Below, piece after piece: positions 19,457-29,025 of a stretch of DNA of 64,000 nucleotides. Source of the DNA: Rhodovastum atsumiense. GTDB taxonomy: Bacteria > Pseudomonadota > Alphaproteobacteria > Acetobacterales > Acetobacteraceae. Positions within the stretch are counted from its first letter, which is position 1; each line of letters opens with the position of its first letter. The stretch covers positions 1 to 64,000 of the forward strand of contig JAMFSE010000122.1 of assembly GCA_026225115.1 (NCBI GenBank), read 5' to 3'. The position numbers and the translations under genes were made by a program. The notes beneath the pieces were generated by a model that ran no database searches, was not told where the DNA came from, and saw only the letters and a program-made list of their open reading frames with translations.

Positions 19457-20038
19457 ATGATTGCCGCTTTGATCCTCGCCGGCGGCGCAGGCAGCCGCCT
19501 CGGCGGCACTGATAAAGCTTTTGTCCAACTGGCCGGCAAACCCCTTATCAGCCATCTGCTGACCCGGCTGGACCCGCAGGTGGGAAAAATCGCCATCAGC
19601 GCCAATGGCGACGCCACCCGCTTCGACGCTTATCCGTTGCTGGTCCTGCCCGACGGCGCGCTCGGCGGCCGCGGCCCGCTGGCCGGCCTGGCCGCCGGGC
19701 TCGAATGGGCTGCCCAGCAAAATGCCGACTCCCTGGTCACGCTGCCCGTCGACACCCCCTTTATTCCGCCGGATCTGGTGGCCCGCCTGACGCCGGCGCC
19801 CTCAGTCGCGGCCTATCAGGGCCGCCAGCATCATCTGGTCGCGCATTGGCCGGTCTCCGTACTGCCCAGCCTGTTGCAATTTCTTCAAACCGGCGCGCCT
19901 TATAAGGTGCGGGACTTCCTGATCATCTGCAGCGCCAGGCAAATCGCCTTCGAAGGCGCAACTGACCCTTTCCTCAATATCAATACGCCGGAAGATCTGG
20001 CGCGCGCTCGAGAATTACATTCCCCGCCGGCCGAATAA
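19457..20038 (+). CDS. mobA: Molybdenum cofactor guanylyltransferase
   Basis: MIAALILAGGAGSRLGGTDKAFVQLAGKPLISHLLTRL, LPVDTPFIP, FLNINTPEDL. Confidence 0.93.
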   Translation: MIAALILAGGAGSRLGGTDKAFVQLAGKPLISHLLTRLDPQVGKIAISANGDATRFDAYPLLVLPDGALGGRGPLAGLAAGLEWAAQQNADSLVTLPVDTPFIPPDLVARLTPAPSVAAYQGRQHHLVAHWPVSVLPSLLQFLQTGAPYKVRDFLIICSARQIAFEGATDPFLNINTPEDLARARELHSPPAE

Positions 20039-21769
20039 TTTCTCCAGTTCGGCCCTGGTCAGCTTCAGAAACGTCGGCCGGCCATGGCTGCAGGTCGCGG
20101 CCCGCGGCGTTGCCTCCATTTCCCGCAACAGGGCCGACATCTCCTCCGAGGTCAGCCGCCGGCCGGCGCGGATCGAGCGATGGCAGGCCAGCCGCGCCAG
20201 TGCCGCATCCAGCCTCGCCTCCAGCGCCACCGGCGTATCGGATTCCGCCAGCTCCTCGGCCAGATCCTGTAACATCGCGCTGGCATTCGCCTCCCGCAAC
20301 GCCGCCGGCACCGCCCGCACCAGCACCGCGCCGGGTCCAAAGGCCTCGATCTCCAAGCCAAGCAGTTGCAGTGTTGCAGCATTGGCCAGCAGCCTGGCAG
20401 CATCGCCCGGCGCCATCTCCACCACCACCGGCAGCAGCAAGGACTGCGCTACCACCGCACCGGCTGCAAACTCGGCGCGCAGCCGCTCCTCGGTCAGCCG
20501 CTCATGCGCCGCATGCTGGTCGACGATCACCAATGCGCCGTCGGCCGCAACCGCCAATACATAGGTATCCAATATCTGCGCCACCGGGGCGCCTAAAGGA
20601 TGCTCCTGCAAAGCCGGCGCCGGCTCGAACCGCCGCGCCAAAGGCGGCGCCCCGAACGCCAGCTCGGCCTCGGCGAAGCCCCGCGCAGCAACGCTCGGCC
20701 GCAGCTGAAATTCCTGTCCCGCGTAAACCTGTGCATGGGCCTCGGCCGGCATGGGCGCCACATAGGCAGGCGGCGCGCCGGCCAGCGACACCGGTCGCGA
20801 TAACAACCGCCCGATGGCCCCGATCACCAGGCTGCGAATGCCGTTGGCATCGGCAAAGCGCAATTCGGTTTTCGCTGGATGCACATTCACATCCAGCTGC
20901 TCGGCAGGCACGATCAGCCGCAGCGCCGCCACCGGATGCCGGCCGGATGCAATCACATCCCGGTAAGCGAGGCGCAAGGCCAGCCGCAGCAGCGGGTCCA
21001 CTACCGGCCGGCCATTCACCACGAAGCTCTGCAGCGCCATGGTGGCGCGCGACAGGCTGGCAGGCCCTGCTAGGCCGGTCAGCACCACCCCGTCACGCTC
21101 CGCCTCCAGCACCAGCATGGCCGAGGCGGTATCGCGCCCGAACAGGGCCGCTACCCGCGCGGCTTCATCCTGCGGCGGCAGCTCGAACATTACCCGCTGG
21201 TCGGAGACCAGCCGGAAGCCGACTTCCGGCGCGCTCAGCGCCAGCCGCCAAACCGCCCGCTCCGCCGCATCCGCCTCGGCCCGCACCGAGCGCAAAAACT
21301 TCCGCCGCGCCGGTGTCGCATAGAATAAATCCTCGACGATCGCCCTCGTCCCAAAGCCGGCACCTGCGGGCGCTACCTCTGAAACCTCGCCGCCCGCCAC
21401 GGTAATTCTACAGGCAGAATCCTGGCCCTGTGGCCGGCTGATCAGCGTGAGGCGCGCCGCCGCGCCGATCGATGGCAGCGCCTCGCCGCGAAACCCCAGA
21501 GTGGAAATCCGCACCAGCGCCTCGTCGCCCAGCTTCGAGGTGGCGTGCCGTTCGATCGCCAGCGCCAGCTCACCCGCCGCGATCCCGGCGCCGTCGTCGA
21601 TCACTTCGATCCGGTCGATCCCGCCGCCGGAGAGGATCACCTCGATCCGGCTTGAACCGGCATCCAGCGCATTCTCCACCAGCTCCTTGACCGCAGCGGC
21701 CGGGCGCTCGATCACCTCACCGGCGGCGATCCGGTTGACGGTCTGGGCGTTGAGCAGGCGGATCGGCAT
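20015..21769 (-). CDS. mutL: DNA mismatch repair protein MutL
   Basis: MPIRLLNAQTVNRIAAGEVIERPAAAVKELVENALDAGSSRIEV, TLGFRGEALPSI, NVHPAKTELRF, ACHRSIRAGRRLTSEEM. Confidence 0.97.
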   Translation of the reverse strand: MPIRLLNAQTVNRIAAGEVIERPAAAVKELVENALDAGSSRIEVILSGGGIDRIEVIDDGAGIAAGELALAIERHATSKLGDEALVRISTLGFRGEALPSIGAAARLTLISRPQGQDSACRITVAGGEVSEVAPAGAGFGTRAIVEDLFYATPARRKFLRSVRAEADAAERAVWRLALSAPEVGFRLVSDQRVMFELPPQDEAARVAALFGRDTASAMLVLEAERDGVVLTGLAGPASLSRATMALQSFVVNGRPVVDPLLRLALRLAYRDVIASGRHPVAALRLIVPAEQLDVNVHPAKTELRFADANGIRSLVIGAIGRLLSRPVSLAGAPPAYVAPMPAEAHAQVYAGQEFQLRPSVAARGFAEAELAFGAPPLARRFEPAPALQEHPLGAPVAQILDTYVLAVAADGALVIVDQHAAHERLTEERLRAEFAAGAVVAQSLLLPVVVEMAPGDAARLLANAATLQLLGLEIEAFGPGAVLVRAVPAALREANASAMLQDLAEELAESDTPVALEARLDAALARLACHRSIRAGRRLTSEEMSALLREMEATPRAATCSHGRPTFLKLTRAELEKLFGRRGM

Positions 21770-21801
21770 ATCAAAACTCTACCTTGGGCTCGGCTGAGAC
21801 G

Positions 21802-23790
21802 CTACCGCTGCGTCACCACCAGGCTTGGCTTCCCCGCGGCCTGCGCGCCGGCAACCGGCAGATTAGCTGGCGCATCGGTCAAAATGACGGCCTGCGCCGC
21901 CGGGCGCCCCAGATGACAGCCCTGGACAAACTGGCAGTTTTTTTCCTGCAAATAGAGCAGCTGCGCCTCGGTCTCCACCCCCTCGGCCACCACCTCGACC
22001 CGGAAATTCCGGGCTAGCGCCAGGATTGCCCCCAACACCGCCTCCGCATTCTCGTCCTCGCCCAGGGCCCGGATAATCTGCTTTTCGATTTTGATCTTGT
22101 TGAACGGAAAGCTGGACAGGCTGGTCAGGCTGGAAAAGCCGGTGCCGAAGTCATCCAGCACAATGCCAACTCCGATCACCCGCAACGCCTGCATTGCCTG
22201 CTGTTGTCGTTGCGGCTGCACATTCAGCGCCCGCTCGGACACCTCAAACTCCAGCCGTTCCGGCGGCAGTCCGGTTTTGCGCAAAATCTCCCTGACCTTG
22301 CCGGGTAAATCCGGATCTCCCAGCTGCGTTGGCGACAGATTGACCGACATCAGCGGCGCCTTGCAGCGCATCGCCTCGACGCAGGCGGTTTCCAGAATGA
22401 AATTCCCGAGTGCGGCGCTCAAGCCTGCCTGCTCGGCCAGAAGCACGAATTGATCCGGCGGGACCGGCCCCTCCTTGGGATGCCGCCAGTATGCGAAAGC
22501 CTCAAATCCGGAAAGGCCTAAAGATTTTGAAGCGAAGAACGGCTGATACTCAAGGCTCACCTCGCCGCGGGAAATTGCCAGACCGAGCTCTTGTGCCAGG
22601 CGCTGGGTGGCGCGCATGGTGCCGCGAAAATTTTCCGGTGTTGCGGCATTCGGCGTGGATATTTTTGCCCGCACCACCGTCTTCGGCGGCAGCAAGTCCT
22701 TGGCGTCCTCGTGTACAAACATCCGCGATCCGCCGCCGCCGGCCTGACTTACCTGTTCCGCCGCCAAATTACAGGCCCATAACAGCCCTTCCGCATCCGT
22801 CGCATGCTCGGGGTAGATTGCCATGCCGATCGACAGGCTGGCGGTCACCGCCCGGCCATCGATGATAAACGGCTCCTCGAAGGACATTTCGATCTGATTA
22901 ACCAAGCTAGAATTGCGATTGGGCGCGCCGGAATGCGGCTGGATGATGCCAAATTTATTGCCATCCAACCGGCCGACAATGTCGCTTTCATGCTTGAACC
23001 CGCCCAGCCGCAAGGCGATCTGGCGCAACAGCCGATCGCCGCCAGACCTGCCAAACGCCTCGTTGATCGCCTTCAGCCGGTCGACCTCCAGCAATAGCAC
23101 CGCGGTGGTGCCGCCGCCGCGGTCATTGCCGATCAGAGACGCCTGGAGCATTTTGGTGAACTGGCTCCGATTCGGCAGCCTCGTCAGCGCATCGTTCTGC
23201 GTCACATGCTCCAGCCGCGCCTGCAGCTCGCGCCGCTCCGTGATGTCGCGAATTGCGGTTACCGTCGCCGGCAGGCCGTTGAACTCCAGCGTATGGCTCG
23301 CCATTTCGACAAACCGCTCGCTTTTATCGGCATGCAGCAGCGTGAAGGCAATGATCTCCGGTTGCGGCGCCTCCAGCTCGGTCCGCAAGGCAGCGGTTAG
23401 CGCGGCATGGGTCAGGCTGGAGAAATGCGTGCCCAGCATTTCCGTCTCCCGGTAGCCAAGCAAGCGCACCAGCGCGTTGTTCATCTGCAGGATGGTGCCG
23501 CTGCGGTGGATCAACAACCCGTCGAATGCCGCGTCGGCCAGCCGGCGCGCCCATTGCCGGCGGGCTTCCGGAATAATTTCGCTCCGCCGCCGTCGTATCC
23601 GGATGAGAGCCACCGCAACGACCGCCACCAGCGCGAGAACAGCACCAATCCAGATCCCGTTCCGCAAATGAAAACTTGATCCGCCGATCCAACCCAATAA
23701 ATGCTCCGGCCCCTGGACTGAAAACGCGAATGCCACAAACAAAAAATCAAACAGAAAATGAAAGCCGGGGCATCCCCAGTCTCGCAGCAT
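21802..23790 (-). CDS. Membrane PAS-GGDEF-EAL protein with degenerate GGDEF motif
   Basis: TM segment; PAS (TILQMNNALVRLLGYRETEMLG); GGDEF-like domain with RLDGNKFGII; EAL domain (GFEAFAYWRHP, DDFGTGFSSL, EVVAEGVETEAQ). Confidence 0.9.
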   Translation of the reverse strand: MLRDWGCPGFHFLFDFLFVAFAFSVQGPEHLLGWIGGSSFHLRNGIWIGAVLALVAVVAVALIRIRRRRSEIIPEARRQWARRLADAAFDGLLIHRSGTILQMNNALVRLLGYRETEMLGTHFSSLTHAALTAALRTELEAPQPEIIAFTLLHADKSERFVEMASHTLEFNGLPATVTAIRDITERRELQARLEHVTQNDALTRLPNRSQFTKMLQASLIGNDRGGGTTAVLLLEVDRLKAINEAFGRSGGDRLLRQIALRLGGFKHESDIVGRLDGNKFGIIQPHSGAPNRNSSLVNQIEMSFEEPFIIDGRAVTASLSIGMAIYPEHATDAEGLLWACNLAAEQVSQAGGGGSRMFVHEDAKDLLPPKTVVRAKISTPNAATPENFRGTMRATQRLAQELGLAISRGEVSLEYQPFFASKSLGLSGFEAFAYWRHPKEGPVPPDQFVLLAEQAGLSAALGNFILETACVEAMRCKAPLMSVNLSPTQLGDPDLPGKVREILRKTGLPPERLEFEVSERALNVQPQRQQQAMQALRVIGVGIVLDDFGTGFSSLTSLSSFPFNKIKIEKQIIRALGEDENAEAVLGAILALARNFRVEVVAEGVETEAQLLYLQEKNCQFVQGCHLGRPAAQAVILTDAPANLPVAGAQAAGKPSLVVTQR

Positions 23791-23932
23791 TCAGTTTAAT
23801 AACGTGTTAAACTCGGCGCCCCGCCGCGCCGTTTTTGTTCAAAACTTCCTGACAGGAATGGATTTTAATACAGGTGAATGTTAAGAACCGTATAATCCAA
23901 CCCCTCCCCCGACCCAACCCGCCGGAGCCATC

Positions 23933-24670
23933 ATGAAAATTCTCGTCTTCCAGCACGTCTCCTCCGAGCATCCGGGCAGCTTTCGCGACATCATGGCGGT
24001 GCGCGGCTGCAGCATGCATCAGGTCGAGCTTGATGAGGGTGAACAGATCCCGCCGCTCGACGGTTTCGATATCCTACTGGTCATGGGCGGCCCCATGGAT
24101 GTTTGGGAGGAAGACAAATTCCCCTGGCTGGCGGAAGAAAAAGCCGCGATCCACAAATGGGTCGCGGCCGGCCGGCCTTATCTCGGCATGTGCCTCGGCA
24201 ACCAGCTGCTGGCCGACGCCATGGGCGGCCGCACCACGCTGATGACCGCTCCACCGGAAGTTGGCATGAGCCAGGTGCAGCAGTTGATCCCTGATCCGAT
24301 CTTCAAAGACGTGCCGGAGCTTTGCACCTGCTTCCAATGGCATGGCGCCGAGGTGGTGGACCTGCCGGAAGGGGCGCGGCTACTGGCCACCAGCCCCGGC
24401 TGCGCCGTGCAGGGTTTTGCCATCGGCCGCGGTGCCTACGGGCTGCAGTTTCACATGGAACTGACGGAGACCACCGCCGCTGAATGGGGCGCGCTTCCGG
24501 AATATGCGGCAGCGCTGGAACGCGTCAAAGGTCCCGGCGCGCTGCCCCGCATACAGGCCGAGGTCGACGCCCAGTTCGGCGAGCTGAAATCCAACGCGCA
24601 TAAGATTTTTGCAAATTTCCTCGACATTGCCGAAGATGTTCTGGCCACCGAGAAAATGGGGAGCCATTAA
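23933..24670 (+). CDS. Class I glutamine amidotransferase (GMP-synthase-like GATase)
   Basis: ILLVMGGPMDVWEEDKFPWL, YLGMCLGNQLLADAMGG (nucleophile Cys), LQFHMELT. Confidence 0.88.
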   Translation: MKILVFQHVSSEHPGSFRDIMAVRGCSMHQVELDEGEQIPPLDGFDILLVMGGPMDVWEEDKFPWLAEEKAAIHKWVAAGRPYLGMCLGNQLLADAMGGRTTLMTAPPEVGMSQVQQLIPDPIFKDVPELCTCFQWHGAEVVDLPEGARLLATSPGCAVQGFAIGRGAYGLQFHMELTETTAAEWGALPEYAAALERVKGPGALPRIQAEVDAQFGELKSNAHKIFANFLDIAEDVLATEKMGSH

Positions 24671-26034
24671 TGTCCGCAGGGTCAGAGTCCGCAGCCTATT
24701 TCAAACACACCCCGGAATCCGCCAAGCAATTCGCCGAATCCCTGCGCGAAAACTCCGTCGAATTTGTCCGCTTTGAACTGCCGGACCTCGCCGGCCTGTC
24801 GCGCGGCAAGACCGTACCCATCGACCATGTCGAATCCTACACGCTGAACGGCCTCAACCTCTACGGTGGCACCGTCACTTTGGACACCAACTCCATTCCC
24901 ATCGCCGGTGTCGGTTATAACGAGGACGTCAATTTCGCCGACTGCCTGATGGTCCCGGATCCCACAACCGTCAGCAACGTGCCCTGGCTCGCCAATACCG
25001 CGCGGGTCATCTGCGACACCAAATGGTATGACGGCCGGCCGCAGCATGCAGCCCCGCGCACCGTGTTGAAAAACGTTCTGGCCGCCGCCGCCGAGGCCGG
25101 TTACGGCGTCAAAATGGGTCATGAATTCGAATTCTACGTGGTCGACCTGGAAACCCGGCAGCCGATCTATTCCGGCCAGCCGATTTTCGTCACCGCCATC
25201 GCGCATCGCTATCCGCAATTCGACAAATTGATGCGCGTGTTGAACCTAAGCGGCATCGACATGATCACCGGCAATAGCGAACACGGCCCCGGCCAGTGGG
25301 AATTGAACTTCGATGCCCTGAACGGCGTCAGTGCCGCCGACCGCGCCTTCGTCTTCAAAAATACCGTGAAAGAATATCTGCGCACCGAGGGCCTGCTCGC
25401 CACCTTCATGACCAAGCCCTATAAAGGCCTGTCCGGCTCCTGCTCGCATTTCCACGTCTCGCTCTATGATTTGAAATCCGACGAAAACGTCTTCCTGGAC
25501 ACCGGAAACAAAGACGGCATGAGCGGCCTCATGCAAAGCTTCGTGCAGGGCATCCTCGACCACGCCCCCGCCGCCCAGGCGCTATGGAACCCAACCCCGA
25601 ACTGCTACCGCCGCATCCGCCCCGCCACCTTCGCGCCCAGCAATATCTCCTGGGGCGTCGAAGACCGCTCCGCCTCGGTGCGCATCAAGGCCAGCAAGGA
25701 CAAGCGCCAGCATCTGGAAGTTCGCGTGCCCTCTGCCCTCTCCAACCCCTACCTCACTGCCGCATCCACCATCGCCGCCGGCCTGCTCGGGATCAAAGCC
25801 GGCGCCATCCTCGCCCCGGAACGCGCCGGCTTGAAGGAAAACGACCCGTCCTTCGCCAAACTCCCCACTGAAATGCACGAATCCCTCGCTGCCCTCGCCG
25901 CCGACGAAGCTTTGTCCGGCATGCTCGGCGCCGAATTCATCAAGGTTTTCACAACGGTCAAAGGCGCCGAAATCCGCCGCCTGCGCGACGAAATCCCCGC
26001 TGCGGAGACCAATGAATATTTTGATTTGTATTAA
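24670..26034 (+). CDS. Glutamine synthetase family protein (non-canonical, GlnT/gamma-glutamyl-amine-synthetase-like)
   Basis: FVRFELPDLAGLSRGKTVPIDH, MGHEFEFYVVDL, GPGQWELNFDALNG, SGSCSHFHVSLYD, NCYRRIRPATFAPSNISWGVEDRSASVRI; start overlaps the GATase stop. Confidence 0.88.
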   Translation: MSAGSESAAYFKHTPESAKQFAESLRENSVEFVRFELPDLAGLSRGKTVPIDHVESYTLNGLNLYGGTVTLDTNSIPIAGVGYNEDVNFADCLMVPDPTTVSNVPWLANTARVICDTKWYDGRPQHAAPRTVLKNVLAAAAEAGYGVKMGHEFEFYVVDLETRQPIYSGQPIFVTAIAHRYPQFDKLMRVLNLSGIDMITGNSEHGPGQWELNFDALNGVSAADRAFVFKNTVKEYLRTEGLLATFMTKPYKGLSGSCSHFHVSLYDLKSDENVFLDTGNKDGMSGLMQSFVQGILDHAPAAQALWNPTPNCYRRIRPATFAPSNISWGVEDRSASVRIKASKDKRQHLEVRVPSALSNPYLTAASTIAAGLLGIKAGAILAPERAGLKENDPSFAKLPTEMHESLAALAADEALSGMLGAEFIKVFTTVKGAEIRRLRDEIPAAETNEYFDLY

Positions 26035-26041
26035 CGAATTA

Positions 26042-26174
26042 GGAACTTCTTTTTCTGAAGAAAAAGAAGCAAAAAGACTTTTTTACTCTGGGCATGGGGC
26101 GTTGGCATCGTCACGCCGCAACTCTAGAATAATAAAATTTTTTTGCTGCTTTTTTTCAAAAAAGCAGTGCTTCC
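26042..26174. repeat. Repeat family A, full copy A4
   Basis: aacttctttttctgaagaaaaagaagcaaaaagacttttttactctgggcatgggg...aatttttttgctgctttttttcaaaaaagcagtgctt. Confidence 0.75.
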
Positions 26175-26177
26175 TTA

Positions 26178-27521
26178 ATGCTTAGCGCCATCGAAATGCT
26201 TGCCGCCTATCGCGGCAAGACCTCGCCGGTCGAGGTGATTGAGGCTTCGCTGGCGGCAATCAAATCGGATCCTACAAATTCCTGGGTTTATGTTGCGGAG
26301 GCGGAATCGCTGCAGGCGGCGCGGGAATCCGAAACGCGCTGGCGGCGTGGCGCGCCGCAGGGGGTGCTGGATGGGGTTCCGGTCGGCGTCAAGGATCTGC
26401 TTGCGGTCACCGGCCAGAAGATGCGCCGCGGCTCACTTGCTTTCCCACCGGATTATCTGCCGGTGGAGGATGCTCCGATCATTGCCCGCCTGCGCGAGGC
26501 CGGCGCCATTCTGATCGGCAAGACGGCGACGCCGGATGCCGGTTGCAAGCTGGACACGACCAGCCCGGCGCATGGGATTACCCGCAATCCGTTTGATTTA
26601 AGTCTGACGCCGGGCGGTTCCTCCGGCGGCAGCGCCGCGGCGCTGGCGCTCGGGCATGTGCCGATCGCGCTTGGGACCGATGGCGGCGGCTCCATTCGCG
26701 TGCCGGCCGCCTATTGCGGCGTGTACGGGCTGAAACCCTCCACCGGCCGCATCCCTGCCCCGATCGGGCCGTTCTGGCCGCATGCGGTCACCGGCCCGAT
26801 GTCGCGCTCAGTCCTCGACACGGCTCTGGCCTGGAACGTGGCGACGCTCCCCGATCCGCGCGATCCTTACACCTTTCCCGGCCCTCCCACCGATTGGGTC
26901 GTTGAGGCCGCACGCGGTGTTGCCGGACTGCGCATCGCCTTTGCAGAAACCTTCAACGGCATCGGCGCCAGTCCTGAGCAAACCGCGGCGCTGCACCGGG
27001 CCGCTGCGATCCTGGCCGATGCCGGCGCCAGCATCGCCTTGGCCGAACCTGCCTGGCCCTGTGATCCGCTGGAGCCTTTCATGGTCTTCTGGCGGGCGAT
27101 GTATGCCGGCTCGCTGGCGATAGCGCCGCCGCCCTTTCCCGACCGCATCGACCCCGTCATTCAGCGCATCGTCGCGGCGGCCGGCCCCATCACCCGGCAG
27201 GATTTTCAGAACGCCATCCAGCAGCGTGACATGCTCTCCATCGCGATGGCCAAATTTCACGCCCAGCATGATCTGCTGCTCTGCCCGGTCATGCCCTGCC
27301 AGCCTTGGGCCGGCGGCCGCGCCACCCCGGAGCCATTGCCGGAAGACGACTGGTCATGGTGCCCGTTCGCTTATCCCTTCAACCTCACCCGGCAGCCCGC
27401 CGCCAGCGTTCCGCTTGGGAACGATGCCAACGGCTTGCCGCTCGGCGTCCAGCTGGTCGCCGCCGCTGGCCAGGACGCGCTGGTGCTGCGCGCCTCGAAA
27501 GTCATCGAGGACGCGAACTAA
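26178..27521 (+). CDS. Amidase (amidase signature family)
   Basis: GVPVGVKDLLAVTG, TTSPAHGITRNPFDLSLTPGGSSGGSAAALALGHVPIALGTDGGGSIRVPAAYCGVYGLKPS. Confidence 0.93.
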   Translation: MLSAIEMLAAYRGKTSPVEVIEASLAAIKSDPTNSWVYVAEAESLQAARESETRWRRGAPQGVLDGVPVGVKDLLAVTGQKMRRGSLAFPPDYLPVEDAPIIARLREAGAILIGKTATPDAGCKLDTTSPAHGITRNPFDLSLTPGGSSGGSAAALALGHVPIALGTDGGGSIRVPAAYCGVYGLKPSTGRIPAPIGPFWPHAVTGPMSRSVLDTALAWNVATLPDPRDPYTFPGPPTDWVVEAARGVAGLRIAFAETFNGIGASPEQTAALHRAAAILADAGASIALAEPAWPCDPLEPFMVFWRAMYAGSLAIAPPPFPDRIDPVIQRIVAAAGPITRQDFQNAIQQRDMLSIAMAKFHAQHDLLLCPVMPCQPWAGGRATPEPLPEDDWSWCPFAYPFNLTRQPAASVPLGNDANGLPLGVQLVAAAGQDALVLRASKVIEDAN

Positions 27522-27618
27522 TACGCTGCAATTTCCGCCGCATTGGCCCGGTTTGCGTGGAGATAGAGGCTTTCGCGCGCGTCATATCTATCTTAAAAAG
27601 CCTTAGAAACTGGAGGAA

Positions 27619-28347
27619 ATGAATATGGCGCGTGTAGCACTCGTTACTGGCGGAACCCGCGGCATCGGCGCCGCAATCAGCGTTGCGTTGCAACAGGCGG
27701 GCCGGGTCGTCATCGCCAGCTTCGCCGGCAATACCGTCGCCGCCGAAGCCTTCTCCAAGGAGACCGGCATCGAGACCATGCAGTTCGACGCCTGCGATTT
27801 CGATGCATGCGCCACCGCCACCAGCGCGATTGCCGCCAAGCACGGCAAAATCGAAATTCTTGTCAACAACGCCGGCATCACCCGCGACGCCGTGATCACC
27901 AAAATGACCCGCGACATGTGGGACGCCGTGCTCGATACCAATCTTGGTTCCTGCTTCAACCTCTGCAAACTCAGCTTCGACGGCATGAAAGCGAATAAAT
28001 TCGGCCGCATCGTCAATATCGGCTCGATCAACGGCCAGGCCGGGCAATACGGGCAGGTCAATTACGCCGGTGCCAAGTCCGGCATTCACGGCTTCACCAA
28101 AGCGCTCTCGCTTGAAGGCGCGCGCTACGGCATCACCGTGAACGCCATCGCACCGGGTTATGTTGATACCGAAATGGTGCGGGCGGTGCCGCCGGAGGTG
28201 TTGGAGAAGATTATTGCCAAAATCCCGCGGGGAAGGCTTGGGACGGCTGAGGATATTGCGCGCGGCGTGTTGTTCCTCACCTCCGACGACGCCGATTTCG
28301 TCACCGGGAGCACCCTCTCCATCAACGGCGGCCAACACATGTACTGA
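27619..28347 (+). CDS. phbB: Acetoacetyl-CoA reductase (SDR)
   Basis: RVALVTGGTRGIGAAIS, NNAGITRDAVITKMTRDMWDAVLDTNLGSCFN, NYAGAKSGIHGFTKALSLEGARYGITVNAIAPGYVDTEMV. Confidence 0.88.
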   Translation: MNMARVALVTGGTRGIGAAISVALQQAGRVVIASFAGNTVAAEAFSKETGIETMQFDACDFDACATATSAIAAKHGKIEILVNNAGITRDAVITKMTRDMWDAVLDTNLGSCFNLCKLSFDGMKANKFGRIVNIGSINGQAGQYGQVNYAGAKSGIHGFTKALSLEGARYGITVNAIAPGYVDTEMVRAVPPEVLEKIIAKIPRGRLGTAEDIARGVLFLTSDDADFVTGSTLSINGGQHMY

Positions 28348-28466
28348 TAATCCGCTGTGGCGGCCATTTGACGCGTCTGTCTGCGCTTCCGGTGCTCACG
28401 GCCAGCAGGCCGCTCCGCTCCGGTTCTCGACAGCCACGCCAACTGACTCACCACAACGAATTATCG
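28348..28466. repeat. Repeat family B, copy B1 (MITE-like palindromic element)
   Basis: ataatccgctgtggcggccatttgacgcg...ggtgctcacggccagcaggccgctccgctccgg...ctgactcaccacaacgaattat; matches 36173-36306 in inverted orientation. Confidence 0.7.
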
Positions 28467-28493
28467 GCCCGGTGCGCGTAATTCCAAAGCGTC

Positions 28494-28527
28494 CCGTCAT
28501 GGCCGGGCTTGACCCGGCCATCCACGC
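28494..28527. repeat. Short REP-like palindrome (VMAGLDPAIH-encoding type)
   Basis: cgtcatggccgggcttgacccggccatccacgcc; palindromic core tggccgggcttgacccggcca. Confidence 0.75.
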
Positions 28528-28542
28528 CTACTTAATCCCTGG

Positions 28543-29025
28543 ATGCTTATCCGTCCTGCGGCTGCCTACGATCATCCCACCATATGGGCCATTCTGGAGC
28601 CCGTTATTCGTGCGGGTGAAACCTACGCATTGCCGCGTGATATGTCTGAGGGCGAGGCCATTGCGTATTGGACGGGGCCGGATCGGGAGACCTTCGTCGC
28701 CACGCATGACGAAAAGATCCTCGGTACATATTACATCCGCGCCAATCAGGCGGGCGGTGGGGCGCATGTGGCGAATTGCGGGTACGTTACCGATGCCGCC
28801 GCCGGCGGCCAAGGCGTTGCGCGGAAGATGTGCAAGCATTCTTTGTTCCATGCAAAAAGCCGGGGGTTTCGGGCGATGCAGTTCAATCTTGTCGTTGCGA
28901 GCAATATTCGCGCCGTAAAACTCTGGCAGGCGCTGGGCTTCGAGACCCGCGGGCGGCTTCCCGGCGCGTTCGAGCATCCGCAGTTGGGCTATGTCGACGC
29001 GTTGGTGATGTTCCGCGACCTATAA
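28543..29025 (+). CDS. GNAT family N-acetyltransferase
   Basis: LIRPAAAYDHPTIWAILEPVIRAGETYALPRD, CGYVTDAAAGGQGVARKMCKHSL, NIRAVKLWQALGFETRGRLPGAF. Confidence 0.9.
   Translation: MLIRPAAAYDHPTIWAILEPVIRAGETYALPRDMSEGEAIAYWTGPDRETFVATHDEKILGTYYIRANQAGGGAHVANCGYVTDAAAGGQGVARKMCKHSLFHAKSRGFRAMQFNLVVASNIRAVKLWQALGFETRGRLPGAFEHPQLGYVDALVMFRDL

Noticed and set aside
20110-21405. 431-aa plus-strand ORF
   Set aside because: Antisense to mutL; Arg/Pro/Ala-rich composition typical of a GC-rich shadow frame, no domain
28160-28918. 252-aa plus-strand ORF containing VMAGLDPAIH
   Set aside because: Spans phbB 3' end, two repeats and the GNAT gene in the wrong frame; the VMAGLDPAIH peptide is a known signature of a translated intergenic repeat
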